Assembly (NCBI GenBank): GCA_001247695.2
Contig: LGRX02024524.1
Span: 1-64,000 of the forward strand
Reading direction: 5' to 3'
DNA: 64,000 nt
DNA from: Cymbomonas tetramitiformis
Lineage: Eukaryota; Chlorophyta; Pyramimonadophyceae; Pyramimonadales; Pyramimonadaceae
Under the pieces are notes generated by a model. It made no database searches. It was not told the DNA's origin and worked only from the letters and a program-made list of their open reading frames with translations. Made by a program: the position numbers and the translations under genes. This document shows, one piece after another, positions 63,201 to 64,000 of this stretch (its first letter is position 1; each line of letters begins with the position of its first letter).

Positions 63201-63968
63201 ATGCCGCTCTTTCGGAGCGACGACGCGCTCAACGCGGCCACGCGAACCGCGGTCGCTTCCATACGCGACGAATGCGGGTATAGCTACGTCTGCGATTGGG
63301 TGAACGTGGAGAGCGACGTATGCAAACGCGCGCACGTACGGGCACCTTTTATGCACGTATCCTGCGCCGCCTGGTGCAACCTGAGACGCGCCGCGGCAAC
63401 GTGCAATCGCGAGTGCTACTTTGTGAACGACGCTAACCAAAATGAGTGCGCGATCGTGCTTTGCGCGCACCGCGTTGGCGTACCATCACCACCGACGAGC
63501 ACGAACGCCACGTCACGATCCGTGGAACAGGTGGACGTCGACCCGTTGCAGGAGCCCAAGCACGACAGAGATCGCGCATTAAGCCAGAGTTTGGAGTACG
63601 TGTGGCGGGATCGGGTAAAACACGCGGCAACGCTACTGTCGATGGCTAAGGGTCGGTACTGGGACGACGAAATGATAGCTCGATTGACAAAACTGTGCAC
63701 AAACATGGCGTCCAAAACCAGCGTGCACCGTGTGATCGATGGCGTGAGCGGTAAGCTACGAAGCGTGATCATCACCGAGGCGCGGTTCGTGCCGTTTGCG
63801 ACGCTCGACGCGCTGATGCACGAAGCGACGCGCATGGTTTGCGAATCGCGCGGGGTGATCGTCGATGTCAACGTGCACACGGCAACGATCACCGTCGACA
63901 TCGTCGACCAGAAACGCAAATTAGAACAGTCCGCTGTCGAGGCTTCCTCGTGTAAACGCCGTCGCTAG
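63201..63968 (+). CDS. hypothetical protein with Cys/His-rich N-terminal half, 255 aa
   Basis: A 255-residue protein. Residues 25-90 contain about eight Cys and two or three His (ECGYSYVCDW, SDVC, HVSCAAWCNL, CNREC, IVLCAH) and probably form a zinc-binding domain. The second half is helical followed by strands, and the last residues are basic (SCKRRR), a possible nuclear-localisation signal. The ATG at 63201 follows the shared (TA)n box. The family is not recognised; a nucleic-acid-binding role is a guess. Confidence 0.65.
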   Translation: MPLFRSDDALNAATRTAVASIRDECGYSYVCDWVNVESDVCKRAHVRAPFMHVSCAAWCNLRRAAATCNRECYFVNDANQNECAIVLCAHRVGVPSPPTSTNATSRSVEQVDVDPLQEPKHDRDRALSQSLEYVWRDRVKHAATLLSMAKGRYWDDEMIARLTKLCTNMASKTSVHRVIDGVSGKLRSVIITEARFVPFATLDALMHEATRMVCESRGVIVDVNVHTATITVDIVDQKRKLEQSAVEASSCKRRR

Positions 63969-64000
63969 TTGTTCGCTCCGTAATTTGATTTCGCGTTTTG

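Overview
This window looks like a segment of a large double-stranded DNA virus of a eukaryotic microbe, best placed in Mirusviricota. Four genes support this together: a 1397-residue protein with the size and setting of an HK97-type major capsid protein (17678-21871, minus), a herpesvirus-type capsid maturation protease fused to a scaffold (40222-41631, minus), an archaeo-eukaryotic primase (52512-54203) and a heliorhodopsin (1019-2065). Heliorhodopsin is a known accessory gene of mirusviruses. Genes are short, lie on both strands, have little operon structure, and usually carry their own TATAAATA box about 35-80 bases before the start codon. A second promoter class uses (TA)n tracts. At least three genes need a spliceosomal intron to read through, and one gene carries a hAT-like transposable element with a perfect target duplication. 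Both point to a nuclear phase. No tRNA, rRNA, CRISPR array, terminase, portal or DNA polymerase was recognised here.

Layout. 0-9 kb (GC-rich): heliorhodopsin, a secreted or anchored protein, a kinase-like protein, a leucine-rich-repeat-like protein, a 912-residue unknown and a two-exon gene. 9.2-17 kb (AT-rich island): a Ulp1/adenain-like cysteine protease with an Ala/Gln repeat tail, then related small coiled-coil proteins and their broken copies. 17-25.7 kb: capsid protein, alpha/beta hydrolase and a 755-residue acidic protein. 25.7-34 kb: AT-rich unknowns, an FHA-like repeat protein and a duplicated gene end. 33.3-43.3 kb: two-exon PD-(D/E)XK nuclease, methionine aminopeptidase, ERCC4 nuclease, permuted NlpC/P60-like hydrolase, protease-scaffold, FHA-RING ubiquitin ligase. 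43.3-48.3 kb: AT-rich unknowns, a frame-broken MSV199-like gene and an ankyrin protein. 48.5-54.2 kb: 993-residue acidic protein, two-exon KH protein, primase. 54.4-60.8 kb: a tandem segmental duplication and the transposon-split gene. 60.8-64 kb: four further unknowns.

How it fits together. The virion module is capsid protein plus protease-scaffold. A TATAAATA box inside the protease gene sits 35 bases before an in-frame ATG, which would give a separate scaffold transcript, the same nested arrangement herpesviruses use. The primase and the two nucleases are replication and repair functions. The FHA-RING ligase, Ulp1-like protease, kinase-like, ankyrin and MSV199-like proteins are probable host-interaction genes. 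The AT-rich islands hold fast-evolving paralogues, broken copies and duplication scars, in contrast to the stable GC-rich core. Mirusvirus placement and the capsid call rest on family knowledge and context, not on a search.
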